From a bacterium (GTDB taxonomy: Bacteria > Bdellovibrionota_C > UBA2361 > OMII01): a stretch of 8,439 nucleotides of DNA. Below the pieces are notes generated by a model. The model saw nothing but the letters and a program-made list of their open reading frames with translations. It had not been told where the DNA came from and made no database searches. Shown piece by piece: positions 1 through 6,837 of this stretch. The translations under genes and the position numbers were made by a program. Where the stretch lies: the NCBI GenBank assembly GCA_017853915.1, contig JAFMIS010000099.1, forward strand, positions 1 to 8,439, written 5' to 3'. Each line of letters begins with the position of its first letter. Position 1 is the stretch's first letter.

Positions 1-58
1 CCCTCCAAGGATATTGTCTTAGGGCGCACACCATCGTGAACCCGATTGATTGTTGAAG

Positions 59-77
59 GGCGCCCGGGTCGGGCGCC
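59..77. terminator. GC-rich hairpin, possible terminator downstream of tmk
   Basis: An 8-bp perfect inverted repeat (GGCGCCCG at 59-66, CGGGCGCC at 70-77) closes on a 3-nt loop GGT. It lies about 90 bp past the tmk stop codon on the minus strand, and also just after a plus-strand TGA at 54-56 that could end an off-window gene. Neither side carries a clean run of T residues: reading on the minus strand the following bases are CTTCAAC. A rho-independent terminator is therefore plausible but not canonical, and the direction cannot be fixed. Confidence 0.4.
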
Positions 78-97
78 GCAATATCGCGAATTGCCGC

Positions 98-110
98 ACC
101 TCATTGAGGT
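98..110. repeat. 13-bp palindrome ACCTCA-T-TGAGGT
   Basis: Two perfect 6-bp half-sites surround a single central base, in the gene-free stretch downstream of tmk. The 1-nt centre is too tight for a good RNA hairpin without opening inner pairs, so a DNA-binding site or a small stem with a wider loop are both possible. No function can be assigned from this sequence alone. Confidence 0.3.
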
Positions 111-165
111 ACGTTCATCTTTGGGAGAGCTCGATAGTGCGCGCGAACTACTCTGAAGACCCAGG

Positions 166-831
166 TTATGAAGGGTCGCACGAGTAGCCACAAACCTTCA
201 GAGTCTGGGCTAGCAACTCTTCCGGGGTTTGGCGGGCATCAAGAACGAGAAATGGCACCGTGAGGGATTCCGCGCATTCCAGAAAGCCATTTCGGATGCG
301 GGTGTGGAACTCCAGCTCCTCGTCCTCAAAACTATCCTGGCCGTTATCTTTTCTTCCTTGGATTCGATTGAGAGCGAGAGTGGTGTCGAGATCAAGAAGA
401 ATCACGAGGTCAGGGACGGTTCCTTGCGTCGCGAGCTGAATGGCTTGATCGATCCAATCTCGCCTTATGCCCCGGCCATGACCTTGAAAGGTGATAGTAG
501 AGTAGATGAATCGATCGCATAACACCCACGAGCCAGAGGCTTGACCTGGGCGTATTACTTTATCAACGTGCTCGGCTCGGTCGGCCGCGAATAAAAGTAG
601 CTCAGCTCGATCGGATTTCCGTTCACCACGCCACTCCAAAAGGAGCTTGCGAATCTCCTTGCCGAGCTCGGTTCCACCCGGCTCACGGGTGTCAATAACA
701 GGAGCGCCCTTGTTGCGTAAGTGCTCCGAGACCTTGCGATGCAAGGTTGTTTTGCCGCAACCGTTTATCCCCTCGAAGACCACAAATGATGGACGTGACT
801 TCAAGGAGAATGTGTGAGGGTCGATAATCAT
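166..831 (-). CDS. tmk: Thymidylate kinase (dTMP kinase)
   Basis: Cytosolic enzyme that phosphorylates dTMP to dTDP with ATP, the last specific step in dTTP supply. At 221 aa it is close to the usual 205-215 aa plus a short N-terminal extension. Visible motifs are the P-loop GINGCGKTT (residues 21-29), REPGGT (49-54) for the substrate pocket, the DRF of the DR(Y/H/F) motif (106-108) followed by STITFQGHGRG (111-121), and a LID-like stretch around 157-172 with Arg157, Arg160 and Lys161. The start is the only ATG in the N-terminal part. It is preceded by a modest SD (GGGAAG, about 3 nt upstream), and the roughly 10 residues before the first beta strand are extra compared with typical family members. 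It is transcribed away from the topoisomerase genes. The identification is secure; the exact start is less so. Confidence 0.95.
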   Translation of the reverse strand: MIIDPHTFSLKSRPSFVVFEGINGCGKTTLHRKVSEHLRNKGAPVIDTREPGGTELGKEIRKLLLEWRGERKSDRAELLLFAADRAEHVDKVIRPGQASGSWVLCDRFIYSTITFQGHGRGIRRDWIDQAIQLATQGTVPDLVILLDLDTTLALNRIQGRKDNGQDSFEDEELEFHTRIRNGFLECAESLTVPFLVLDARQTPEELLAQTLKVCGYSCDPS

Positions 832-1028
832 GAACTTCCCAGTACTTTACTTAGCTGAATCTGTCTACCGTTCTCAGGGTTTGGTCGGAAGGCTATTTCT
901 TTACGCAGTGTAAGCTGCTAGAATATCAGCGTTTTTAGTTTCGGGGCGGGCTTCTTTCTTCTTGGCCATTCCGGTCAGCGCGCACCCGTAGTAGAGATGT
1001 TTTTAGAAAATCGTTTCAAGGGAGTTCG
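832..1028. other. Divergent intergenic region between tmk and parC
   Basis: This 197-bp stretch separates the minus-strand tmk from the plus-strand topoisomerase genes, so it should hold promoters for both directions. No coding frame with a credible SD was found. It contains a small inverted repeat GCAG/CTGC (905-908 and 915-918) directly before a possible -10, and a pyrimidine-rich patch around 949-962. A convincing promoter for tmk was not recognised. Confidence 0.5.
916..924 (+). promoter_or_regulatory. Candidate extended -10 element for parC-parE
   Basis: TGCTAGAAT fits the extended -10 pattern TG-n-TAnnnT, with TAGAAT at 919-924 matching four of six positions of TATAAT. The best -35-like hexamer nearby, TTTACG at 900-905, is only 13 bp away, so the call rests mainly on the TG extension. 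It would give a leader of about 100 nt before the ATG at 1029. This is an inference and could be chance. Confidence 0.25.
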
Positions 1029-3353
1029 ATGGCAACCTTTCCGACCAGTATTAAGCAGGAATCGCGAGACCGCTACCTCACCTATGCGCTCAGTGTTGTG
1101 TCAGGGCGCGCTCTGCCCGATGTGCGAGATGGACTCAAGCCAGTACAACGCAGAATTCTATACGCGATGTTGCAGAATCTGAATTTGAAGCCTAGCAACA
1201 GCCATCGCAAATCTGCCGCTGTAGTTGGAGAGGTGTTAGCGCGATTTCATCCCCACGGTGATGTGGCCTGTTACGAAGCGATGGTTCGTATGGCGCAGAA
1301 TTTTTCATTGCGCTATCCACTGATCGACGGGCAGGGAAATTTCGGCTCGCTCGATGGCGATAACGCCGCTGCCTACCGATACACCGAAGCAAAGCTTCGG
1401 GAATTAGCGCTCGAAGTGGTTGGGGAGATCGATCAGGAAACGGTTCCATTCCGAGATAATTTCGATTCTACTGTCGTCGAGCCCGTCGTGCTTCCGAGCC
1501 GAATTCCCAATCTTTTAATTAATGGAGCGACAGGTATCGCGGTTGGAATGGCTACGAGCATTCCGCCGCATAACCTCAAGGATACCGTCAAGGCTCTTAT
1601 TGAGCTCTCAAAAGATCCTGAGTTGTCGATCTCCAAGCTTACTGGGCTCATCAAGGGCCCAGATTTTCCCACTGGATGTAATATTCTTAATACGCAGAAA
1701 GAGCTCGTTGAGATGTATGAAACCGGGCGCGGTTCGATTCGGATGCGCGGAGAATGGGAAGTTGAGGAGCAGGCTCGTGGCAAGCAATGCATCGTCATCA
1801 CCTCAATTCCTTACGCGGTGAACAAATCCACCCTGGTTGAGCGCATCGCGAGCCTGATTATCGATCGCAAAGTACCTCAGTTAGTTGACGTTCGAGATGA
1901 ATCTACTGATGAGGTTCGAGTTGTACTTGAACTTTCATCGGGCGCGGACGCTGAGGTCGCGATGGCGTACCTCTTCAAGAACACGCCGATAGAGTCAAAC
2001 TTCGCGGTGAACCTAACGGCGCTGGTCCCTGTTGAGGGAGCAACCACCCGTCCTGAGCAGTTGTCGCTGAAAGCGATGCTGCAGAATTTTCTCACCTTCC
2101 GGGAAGAGGTAACGCAAAAGAGGCTCGTATTCGAGCGAAAGCAGCTCCTTGAGAGGATTCACATCCTCGAGGGGCTCGTCATGATTTACGACGCGCTTGA
2201 TGAGGCGATTAAGATCGTTCGCAAGAGTGATGGGCGCGCTGATGCAGCCGAGAAGCTCCGAGCGCGCTTCAAGTTGTCAGAGATCCAATCCTTTGCCGTG
2301 GTGGACATGCGCATTTATCAGCTCTCTCGCACGAACATCGACGAAGTTCGTCAGGAGCTTTCCGACAAGGAGAAGCGCGTGAAAGAGATCGATAAGATAT
2401 TGAAGAGCAAGACCGCGATTCAACAGATCGTGAGGGAAGATCTGGAAGCCCTCGGCGAAAAGTATGGCGATAAGCGGCGCTCGAAGCTGATCAAAGACAA
2501 TGTCGACATCGAGTTTGATGAGACGCAGTATGTTGTTCAAGAAGATGTACACGCGATCGTGTCGACTGATGGATGGATCAAGCGAATCCGACGCGCAAAC
2601 GATCTCTCTTCAACCCGCATGCGCGAGGGTGACTCAATTCTCGCGGCGCACGCGTTGACGAGCCTTGATTCCGTGGCGTTGTTCACGAACTTTGGCACTC
2701 TTTTTGTCTTAAAGGTTTCGGATTTCCCCTCCTCCAGTGGGTACGGCACACCCATTCAGAAGATCCTTAAGTTCAAAGATGGCGAGAAGATCGTGGGATC
2801 CTTTGGGATACCGAGTGGCTCGAGTCCCTCCAAGGGTTCAGCGGGCGCGCAGACCGAACTTCCACTGGGAGGAGAGGCCGCGACGGCGATTCCCGACAGA
2901 GTTTTGAAGGATGGCGACACTCTAGTTCTCGTGGGCCATCAGGGCACCGGTTTTGCTCTGACGGTTAACGATATCAGTCAAACGAAGCGAATCGGCCGTC
3001 GAGTTATGAAGCTTCGCGATGGAGAGTTCATGTCGGCGGTCGCGCCGATTGCGCCTATGATGGTGTTCATCACTAAAGATGGCTCTGGCCTCGCTATCTC
3101 GCAGGATGAGATCCCGGTTCGTGACAGCGCGGCGGTCGGCGTTTCTCTGATCGGCGTCCGTGATGATGACGCGGTAGTGGCGTGCTGTGGTGCGTCGTCG
3201 CCTAAGATGAAAGGCTCGCTTGTTCTGAGTCTCCGGGCTGGCAAAACTAAAGAGGTTCCGCTTTCTGATGTTACCAAGGGACATCGAGCGTTGAAGGGCA
3301 CTAAGGTTTACTCGCGCGATGAGATTACAGCAGCGAGAGTTATTGAAGGCTAG
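1029..3353 (+). CDS. parC: Type IIA DNA topoisomerase subunit A (topoisomerase IV subunit A-like)
   Basis: The DNA breakage-reunion subunit of a type II topoisomerase (topoisomerase IV or gyrase): it cuts both strands through an active-site tyrosine and passes a second duplex, using ATP hydrolysis by the B subunit. At 774 aa it is near ParC length and shorter than most GyrA proteins. Visible features are RALPDVRDGLKPVQRRILYAM (27-47, helix-turn-helix and tower entry), ARFHPHGD (71-78), the catalytic Arg117-Tyr118 in AAYRYTE, GATGIAVGMATSIPPHN (166-182), a coiled-coil region with the gate at about 345-480, and a C-terminal beta-pinwheel from about 505. A canonical GyrA box (QRRGGKG-like) is not seen; the corresponding place reads STRMREGDS (528-536). 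The position equivalent to GyrA Ser83 is Val79, followed by Glu83 at the Asp87 position. A low-complexity insert lies at about 595-622. The ATG has the SD AAGGGAG (1018-1024). Gyrase A is the main alternative name. Confidence 0.9.
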   Translation: MATFPTSIKQESRDRYLTYALSVVSGRALPDVRDGLKPVQRRILYAMLQNLNLKPSNSHRKSAAVVGEVLARFHPHGDVACYEAMVRMAQNFSLRYPLIDGQGNFGSLDGDNAAAYRYTEAKLRELALEVVGEIDQETVPFRDNFDSTVVEPVVLPSRIPNLLINGATGIAVGMATSIPPHNLKDTVKALIELSKDPELSISKLTGLIKGPDFPTGCNILNTQKELVEMYETGRGSIRMRGEWEVEEQARGKQCIVITSIPYAVNKSTLVERIASLIIDRKVPQLVDVRDESTDEVRVVLELSSGADAEVAMAYLFKNTPIESNFAVNLTALVPVEGATTRPEQLSLKAMLQNFLTFREEVTQKRLVFERKQLLERIHILEGLVMIYDALDEAIKIVRKSDGRADAAEKLRARFKLSEIQSFAVVDMRIYQLSRTNIDEVRQELSDKEKRVKEIDKILKSKTAIQQIVREDLEALGEKYGDKRRSKLIKDNVDIEFDETQYVVQEDVHAIVSTDGWIKRIRRANDLSSTRMREGDSILAAHALTSLDSVALFTNFGTLFVLKVSDFPSSSGYGTPIQKILKFKDGEKIVGSFGIPSGSSPSKGSAGAQTELPLGGEAATAIPDRVLKDGDTLVLVGHQGTGFALTVNDISQTKRIGRRVMKLRDGEFMSAVAPIAPMMVFITKDGSGLAISQDEIPVRDSAAVGVSLIGVRDDDAVVACCGASSPKMKGSLVLSLRAGKTKEVPLSDVTKGHRALKGTKVYSRDEITAARVIEG

Positions 3354-3398
3354 ATTATTTAGGCGTAGTAGATTCAGATCGGATCGAGGAGTACGGAA

Positions 3399-5327
3399 AT
3401 GGCAAAGGGAGCATCATACAGCGCGGTCGATATTGAGGTCCTTGAAGGACTAGAGCCTGTTCGCAAGCGGCCGGGTATGTACATTGGAGGGACCGATGGT
3501 CCCGCCGGGCTTCATCATTTAGTGAAGGAGATCCTTGATAACTCAGTTGATGAGGCGATGAACGGGCATGCCGACACGATAACGATTTGGCTCCATAAGG
3601 ACGGCGAGAGCGTTACTATCGAGGATAACGGCCGAGGTATCCCGGTAGACATTCATCCCAAGTTCAAGAAACCAGCTCTTGAAATTATTTTAACAACCCT
3701 GCACGCGGGTGGTAAATTTAGTGATCACAATTACGTCACCGCGGGAGGGCTTCACGGTGTAGGCGCGTCAGTTGTCAACGCGCTCTCGGAGAAACTAGAG
3801 GCTACTGTCTATCGTGATGGGCATGAGTGGCGCCAGAGCTTTACGCGTGGTCGCACGGACGCTCCAATTAAAAAGGGAGGAGCGTCTCGAAAAAAGGGAA
3901 CTCGAATCTTTTTCCGTCCTGACACCGAAATTTTTCGCTCGATTGAGTTCTCTACGGAGCGAATGGAGAAGATTATCGAGGAGAAGGCCTTTCTTTATAA
4001 GGGCCTCAAGCTGATCTTCAAAAATGAGAGAGAGGATACTGAGAAAACCTTCCTCTATCCCGAGGGTATTAAATCGTTTTTGAAGACGCTTCTGGAGATA
4101 GGTAATACTCCACCGGTCGGAGGGGAGTGTTTCGATCTCGATCGCGCGAATGGCATTAAGATCGAGGTGGCATTCTGCTGGACTGAGTCGACGCAGGAGC
4201 GAATCCACTCCTACGTCAATGGTATCCACACCAAGGGTGGTGGTACGCATGAAGATGGTTTTAAGTCCGGGCTCTCCAAAGCGATTCGAAATTACATCGC
4301 GGTGCATAATTTGATGCCTAAGGGCGTCAAACTTACTGGAGAGGATATCCGCGAGGGGCTGCTCTCGGTGATATCAGTGAGTGTGCCGGGCGCCGTGAGT
4401 CAGTTGCAGTTCCAGGGACAAACAAAGGATCGTTTGAACAACCCGGAGATCGAGACGCCGGTCGATACGTTGGTAAAAAGCTTTGAGAACGTTTTAAACT
4501 CAAAGCCGAGTGTGGCAAACGCCATCGTTGAGCGTATTACTTTGGCAGCGAAGGCGCGCGCGGCAGCTCGCACGGCATCACAAAGTGTGAGCCGCAAGGT
4601 GGGCGTCAGTCATCGTTTGAACCTGCCGGGTAAGTTGGCTGATTGCTCTTCAACCAAGCCTGATCTTTCGGAGGTCTTCATAGTCGAGGGAGATTCCGCG
4701 GGTGGAAGCGCAAAACAGGGGCGCGATCGGGCGATTCAGGCGGTCTTGCCGCTACGGGGTAAGATCCTCAACTCAGTCGCGACCACGCAAGCCAAGCTCA
4801 ATGACAATAAAGAGCTGCTCGATCTCGTTTCAGCTCTTGGGTGCGGGATGGGTAAGGATATTCGACTTGAAAAGTTGAGATATTCAAAAGTGATCATTCT
4901 GACCGACGCGGACGCGGATGGTATGCACATCTCCGCCCTATTAATGGCGTTCTTCTTTAAGTTTTTAAGACCGCTCGTAGAGGAGGGACATCTCTACATC
5001 GGAATCTCTCCGTTGTATCGAATTAAGTTCGGTGGTGGAGCGAAGGAAGATGTCGTGTGGGTTTACTCGGACGAGGAGAAGGAGAAGGTGCTCAAAGAGC
5101 GTGGTCGCGCGAAGTTCCACATCACGCGATTCAAAGGTCTCGGAGAGATGAATCCTGATACTTTGTGGGAGACCACCCTTAATCCGAAGACGCGCAAGCT
5201 TCTGCAAGTGCAGATCGATGAGGCGTCTGAGGCTGAGGCGATGCTCGAAAGCTTGATGGGTAAGGACTCATCGGATCGATACCGTTTGATTCAAGAGAAC
5301 GCACATCGAATCGAGATCGATGTGTAG
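3399..5327 (+). CDS. parE: Type IIA DNA topoisomerase subunit B (topoisomerase IV subunit B-like)
   Basis: The ATPase and TOPRIM partner of the upstream A subunit; together they form an A2B2 enzyme acting on the chromosome. At 642 aa it has the short form lacking the large insert of enterobacterial GyrB. The GHKL ATPase shows the catalytic Glu44 and Mg-binding Asn48 in KEILDNSVDEA, DNGRGIP (76-82), LHAGGKF (101-107) and the ATP-lid GGLHGVGASVVNALS (117-131). The transducer contains the QTK loop (341-343, Lys343). TOPRIM shows EGDSAGGSAKQ (430-440), PLRGKILN (451-458) and the metal-binding DADADG (503-508). RFKGLGEMNPDTLW (577-590) is the conserved C-terminal block. The ATG follows a strong SD, GAGGAG (3386-3391), at 7-nt spacing. 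The 45-bp gap after parC has no terminator, so co-transcription is likely. GyrB is the alternative name, because B subunits are hard to tell apart by motif alone. Confidence 0.92.
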   Translation: MAKGASYSAVDIEVLEGLEPVRKRPGMYIGGTDGPAGLHHLVKEILDNSVDEAMNGHADTITIWLHKDGESVTIEDNGRGIPVDIHPKFKKPALEIILTTLHAGGKFSDHNYVTAGGLHGVGASVVNALSEKLEATVYRDGHEWRQSFTRGRTDAPIKKGGASRKKGTRIFFRPDTEIFRSIEFSTERMEKIIEEKAFLYKGLKLIFKNEREDTEKTFLYPEGIKSFLKTLLEIGNTPPVGGECFDLDRANGIKIEVAFCWTESTQERIHSYVNGIHTKGGGTHEDGFKSGLSKAIRNYIAVHNLMPKGVKLTGEDIREGLLSVISVSVPGAVSQLQFQGQTKDRLNNPEIETPVDTLVKSFENVLNSKPSVANAIVERITLAAKARAAARTASQSVSRKVGVSHRLNLPGKLADCSSTKPDLSEVFIVEGDSAGGSAKQGRDRAIQAVLPLRGKILNSVATTQAKLNDNKELLDLVSALGCGMGKDIRLEKLRYSKVIILTDADADGMHISALLMAFFFKFLRPLVEEGHLYIGISPLYRIKFGGGAKEDVVWVYSDEEKEKVLKERGRAKFHITRFKGLGEMNPDTLWETTLNPKTRKLLQVQIDEASEAEAMLESLMGKDSSDRYRLIQENAHRIEIDV

Positions 5328-5333
5328 CAGATC

Positions 5334-5353
5334 GGCCCCCAAGCGAGGGGGTC
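5334..5353 (+). terminator. GC-rich hairpin after parE
   Basis: GGCCCCC (5334-5340) can pair with GGGGGTC (5347-5353), including one G-T wobble, over the 6-nt loop AAGCGA. It begins only 7 bp after the parE stop codon, where an operon terminator is expected. There is no following T tract (next bases TGCCAGGC), so an intrinsic terminator is not proven. It may act with Rho or as a 3'-end stabiliser. Confidence 0.4.
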
Positions 5354-5479
5354 TGCCAGGCTCTAAATAATTGCTCGTATATTCAATGGGTTGCGTGGCA
5401 GCCTTATATTCCATCACGCACGGTGTATGTTACGCTCAAACATCAATGCGACTTTATAAACTGTTTATTTCTCAAGGTA

Positions 5480-5506
5480 TTTACACAGTTGGGCCCGATA
5501 TACTAT
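5480..5506 (+). promoter_or_regulatory. Candidate promoter for the hydrolase gene
   Basis: The -35-like TTTACA (5480-5485) is followed 15 bp later by TACTAT (5501-5506), which overlaps TATACT (5499-5504, 13 bp spacing). The individual hexamers are good but the spacing is shorter than the preferred 16-18 bp. It would yield a leader of roughly 100 nt. This is the best pair I can find in the region, offered with low certainty. Confidence 0.25.
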
Positions 5507-5597
5507 CTATCAGGGGCTCCGCATGGGTTACAATACATAGAGCGGGGATAAAAGGACCTAGTGAGCAGTCAGCGCACCATGATGGAGCGGGCTTAGC

Positions 5598-5603
5598 GAG
5601 GGG
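5598..5603 (+). promoter_or_regulatory. Ribosome binding site that favours a GTG start
   Basis: GAGGGG lies 6 nt before the GTG at 5610. It directly abuts a TTG at 5604 (too close) and lies 33 nt before the first in-frame ATG at 5637, which has only a weak AGG upstream. This spacing supports GTG 5610 as the start of the hydrolase. Confidence 0.5.
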
Positions 5604-5609
5604 TTGATA

Positions 5610-6476
5610 GTGTCAGTGTCCGTAACCAGGCCCTTCATGGCAAAAGGTATTTTTAACTTTCTCCAGCATTCGATTAAAAAGTTAGGATCAGACGATCCCC
5701 TTTGGCTTAAGCAAGAGCGGGAACCGTCTTTCAAAACTGTTGAGATGGGCAAGGGCGGACCTGACCTTGTCCTGCTGCACGGTCTCTTCGGAGCTCTTTC
5801 GAATTGGGATACGGTGCAGCCACTCATGGCCCACTATAGCAAGCCTATCGCGCTTAGCTTGCCCTTGTTAACCGGGCATCGCTCTGAGGTAAAGGTAAAG
5901 TCTCTGGCGCTTTACACAGAGTACTTCGTTCGCAGTCGTAATTTTGCTCCTGTCTCTCTGTGCGGCAACTCGCTGGGTGGGCACGTCGCGCTCCGACTCT
6001 GCCTAGCTGCGCCGGAACTGGTCGATTGTTTGGTTCTGACGGCGACGAGTGGATTGTATGAGCACTCGGTTGACGCGCTGCCGGTGAGGCCGGGATACGC
6101 GTTTGTCAGCGAGCATATGCAGAAAGTATTCTACAATCAGAAGTTTGTGACGGAGGAAGCTATCGGAGAGATAGTCAAGATCCTTGAGGATCGAGCGAAT
6201 GTCTTGAACCTTATTCACGCGGCTCGAAGCGCCAAAAAAGACAATCTAAAAAACCTTCTCGGGCAGATTAAAGTTCCGACATTGTTGTTGTGGGGCGAGG
6301 ACGACAACGTCACAACGATGGAGGTGGCAGAGATGTTTCACAAGCTGATCCCGAACTCTCAGTTGATAACGATCAAGAATTGTGGGCATGCCCCGATGAT
6401 TGAACACCCTGAGTGGTTCTCTGAGGAGGTCAAAAAGTTCCTTGGTAAGCACTCGCGGCACGCGCTTGTCGCTTGA
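5610..6476 (+). CDS. Alpha/beta-fold hydrolase
   Basis: A serine hydrolase of the alpha/beta fold, 288 aa from the chosen GTG. The triad can be read in order: nucleophile Ser121 in GNSLGG (119-124), acid Asp232 in WGEDDN, and His260 in NCGHAPMIEHP. LLHGLFGALSNW (55-66) supplies the HG oxyanion-hole motif. A cap region sits at about 150-215 (starting SGLYEHS). The layout is like that of C-C bond hydrolases (MhpC/BphD type), esterases and epoxide-hydrolase relatives, so the substrate cannot be stated. The roughly 45 residues before the core include an amphipathic-looking stretch GIFNFLQHSIKKLG; there is no clear signal peptide, so a cytosolic location is likely. TTG 5604 or ATG 5637 are alternative starts; the SD GAGGGG best fits GTG 5610. 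It stands alone between two long intergenic regions, which suggests its own transcription unit. Family confidence is high, function unknown. Confidence 0.85.
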   Translation: MSVSVTRPFMAKGIFNFLQHSIKKLGSDDPLWLKQEREPSFKTVEMGKGGPDLVLLHGLFGALSNWDTVQPLMAHYSKPIALSLPLLTGHRSEVKVKSLALYTEYFVRSRNFAPVSLCGNSLGGHVALRLCLAAPELVDCLVLTATSGLYEHSVDALPVRPGYAFVSEHMQKVFYNQKFVTEEAIGEIVKILEDRANVLNLIHAARSAKKDNLKNLLGQIKVPTLLLWGEDDNVTTMEVAEMFHKLIPNSQLITIKNCGHAPMIEHPEWFSEEVKKFLGKHSRHALVA

Positions 6477-6634
6477 GGAATCAAGGTACTAATCTCTCTT
6501 GTTGTGGTTGGGCTGTAGTCTACTTTCCTAGAGCGGCAGCTTTGAGCGGATGTGGCCTGTGAGGCTATCGATTCGCGGATGCAAATCAGAGCAAGACCGT
6601 GTAGTGATGTAGGGCAAAAGCCTTGTCAGCTCCA

Positions 6635-6664
6635 CTGGCACGGACTTTTGCAAGTCACTATAGT
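6635..6664 (+). promoter_or_regulatory. Candidate promoter upstream of the peroxiredoxin-like gene
   Basis: TATAGT (6659-6664) matches five of six bases of the -10 consensus. CTGGCA (6635-6640), matching four of six bases of TTGACA, sits 18 bp upstream. Transcription would start near 6671, giving a leader of about 170 nt. The -10 coincides with the centre of an inverted repeat, as expected for a repressor-controlled promoter, but this is inferred only from position. Confidence 0.35.
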
Positions 6665-6673
6665 AAAGTGACT
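6653..6673. repeat. Inverted repeat AGTCACT / AGTGACT around the candidate -10
   Basis: Perfect 7-bp arms (6653-6659 and 6667-6673) flank the 7-nt centre ATAGTAA. The left arm overlaps a second inverted repeat, GACTT-TTGC-AAGTC (6643-6656), so the two cannot form as hairpins together. It could be an operator, since the arm centres are about 14 bp apart, or an alternative RNA fold. The symmetry is seen directly; the role is inference. Confidence 0.4.
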
Positions 6674-6772
6674 GGGCAGCTGGCTGTGAGAGATGCATTT
6701 TCCTCGCAAACGGCGAATCGCGAGATAAAAGTGTTGAATCAGGTAATCGGGGATGATAACCATCTCTTGGTT

Positions 6773-6802
6773 GCACGCTTGTGCCAGGCGAGGGGAGTCG
6801 CC
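6773..6802 (+). repeat. Two tandem hairpins in the leader of the peroxiredoxin-like gene
   Basis: GCAC-GCTT-GTGC (6773-6784) is followed after 2 nt by GGCGA-GGGGAG-TCGCC (6787-6802). Both would lie in the 5' untranslated RNA about 30-70 nt before the SD. They match no riboswitch class I recognise. Short stems like these can occur by chance in DNA of this composition. Confidence 0.3.
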
Positions 6803-6833
6803 CACGAGGCGCTTTTCCAAAGAGAGTATTTCT

Positions 6834-6837
6834 GGAG
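6834..6837 (+). promoter_or_regulatory. Ribosome binding site that fixes the ATG at 6845
   Basis: GGAG within TCTGGAGT stands 7 nt before the ATG at 6845. This ATG gives a protein beginning just before the thioredoxin-fold core, as in related proteins. The competing TTG at 6623 would add 74 residues with no family similarity. Confidence 0.6.

Larger units (their letters stand above)
5354..5609. other. AT-richer intergenic region upstream of the hydrolase
   Basis: About 250 bp without a convincing gene. It is visibly richer in A and T than its neighbours, with several -10-like hexamers (TATAAA at 5455-5460, TATACT at 5499-5504). An open frame from a TTG at 5371 to 5607 has no SD, no recognisable motif and overlaps the hydrolase SD, so it is not called. 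The likely content is the promoter and leader of the hydrolase gene. Confidence 0.45.

Noticed and set aside
229..522. 97-aa plus-strand frame opposite tmk
   Set aside because: It is antisense to the thymidylate kinase core motifs, with no independent support.
3795..4307. 170-aa open frame on the minus strand
   Set aside because: It is antisense to the topoisomerase B-subunit transducer region, with no recognisable domain; a shadow of a well-conserved gene.
5371..5607. 78-aa plus-strand frame before the hydrolase
   Set aside because: It starts with TTG, has no SD, is of odd composition, and ends inside the hydrolase start region. It is more likely promoter and leader DNA.
6500..6600. Possible tRNA or small RNA in the region after the hydrolase
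   Set aside because: I looked for D-arm and T-loop signatures (GGTTCGA-like) and acceptor pairing and found no consistent cloverleaf.
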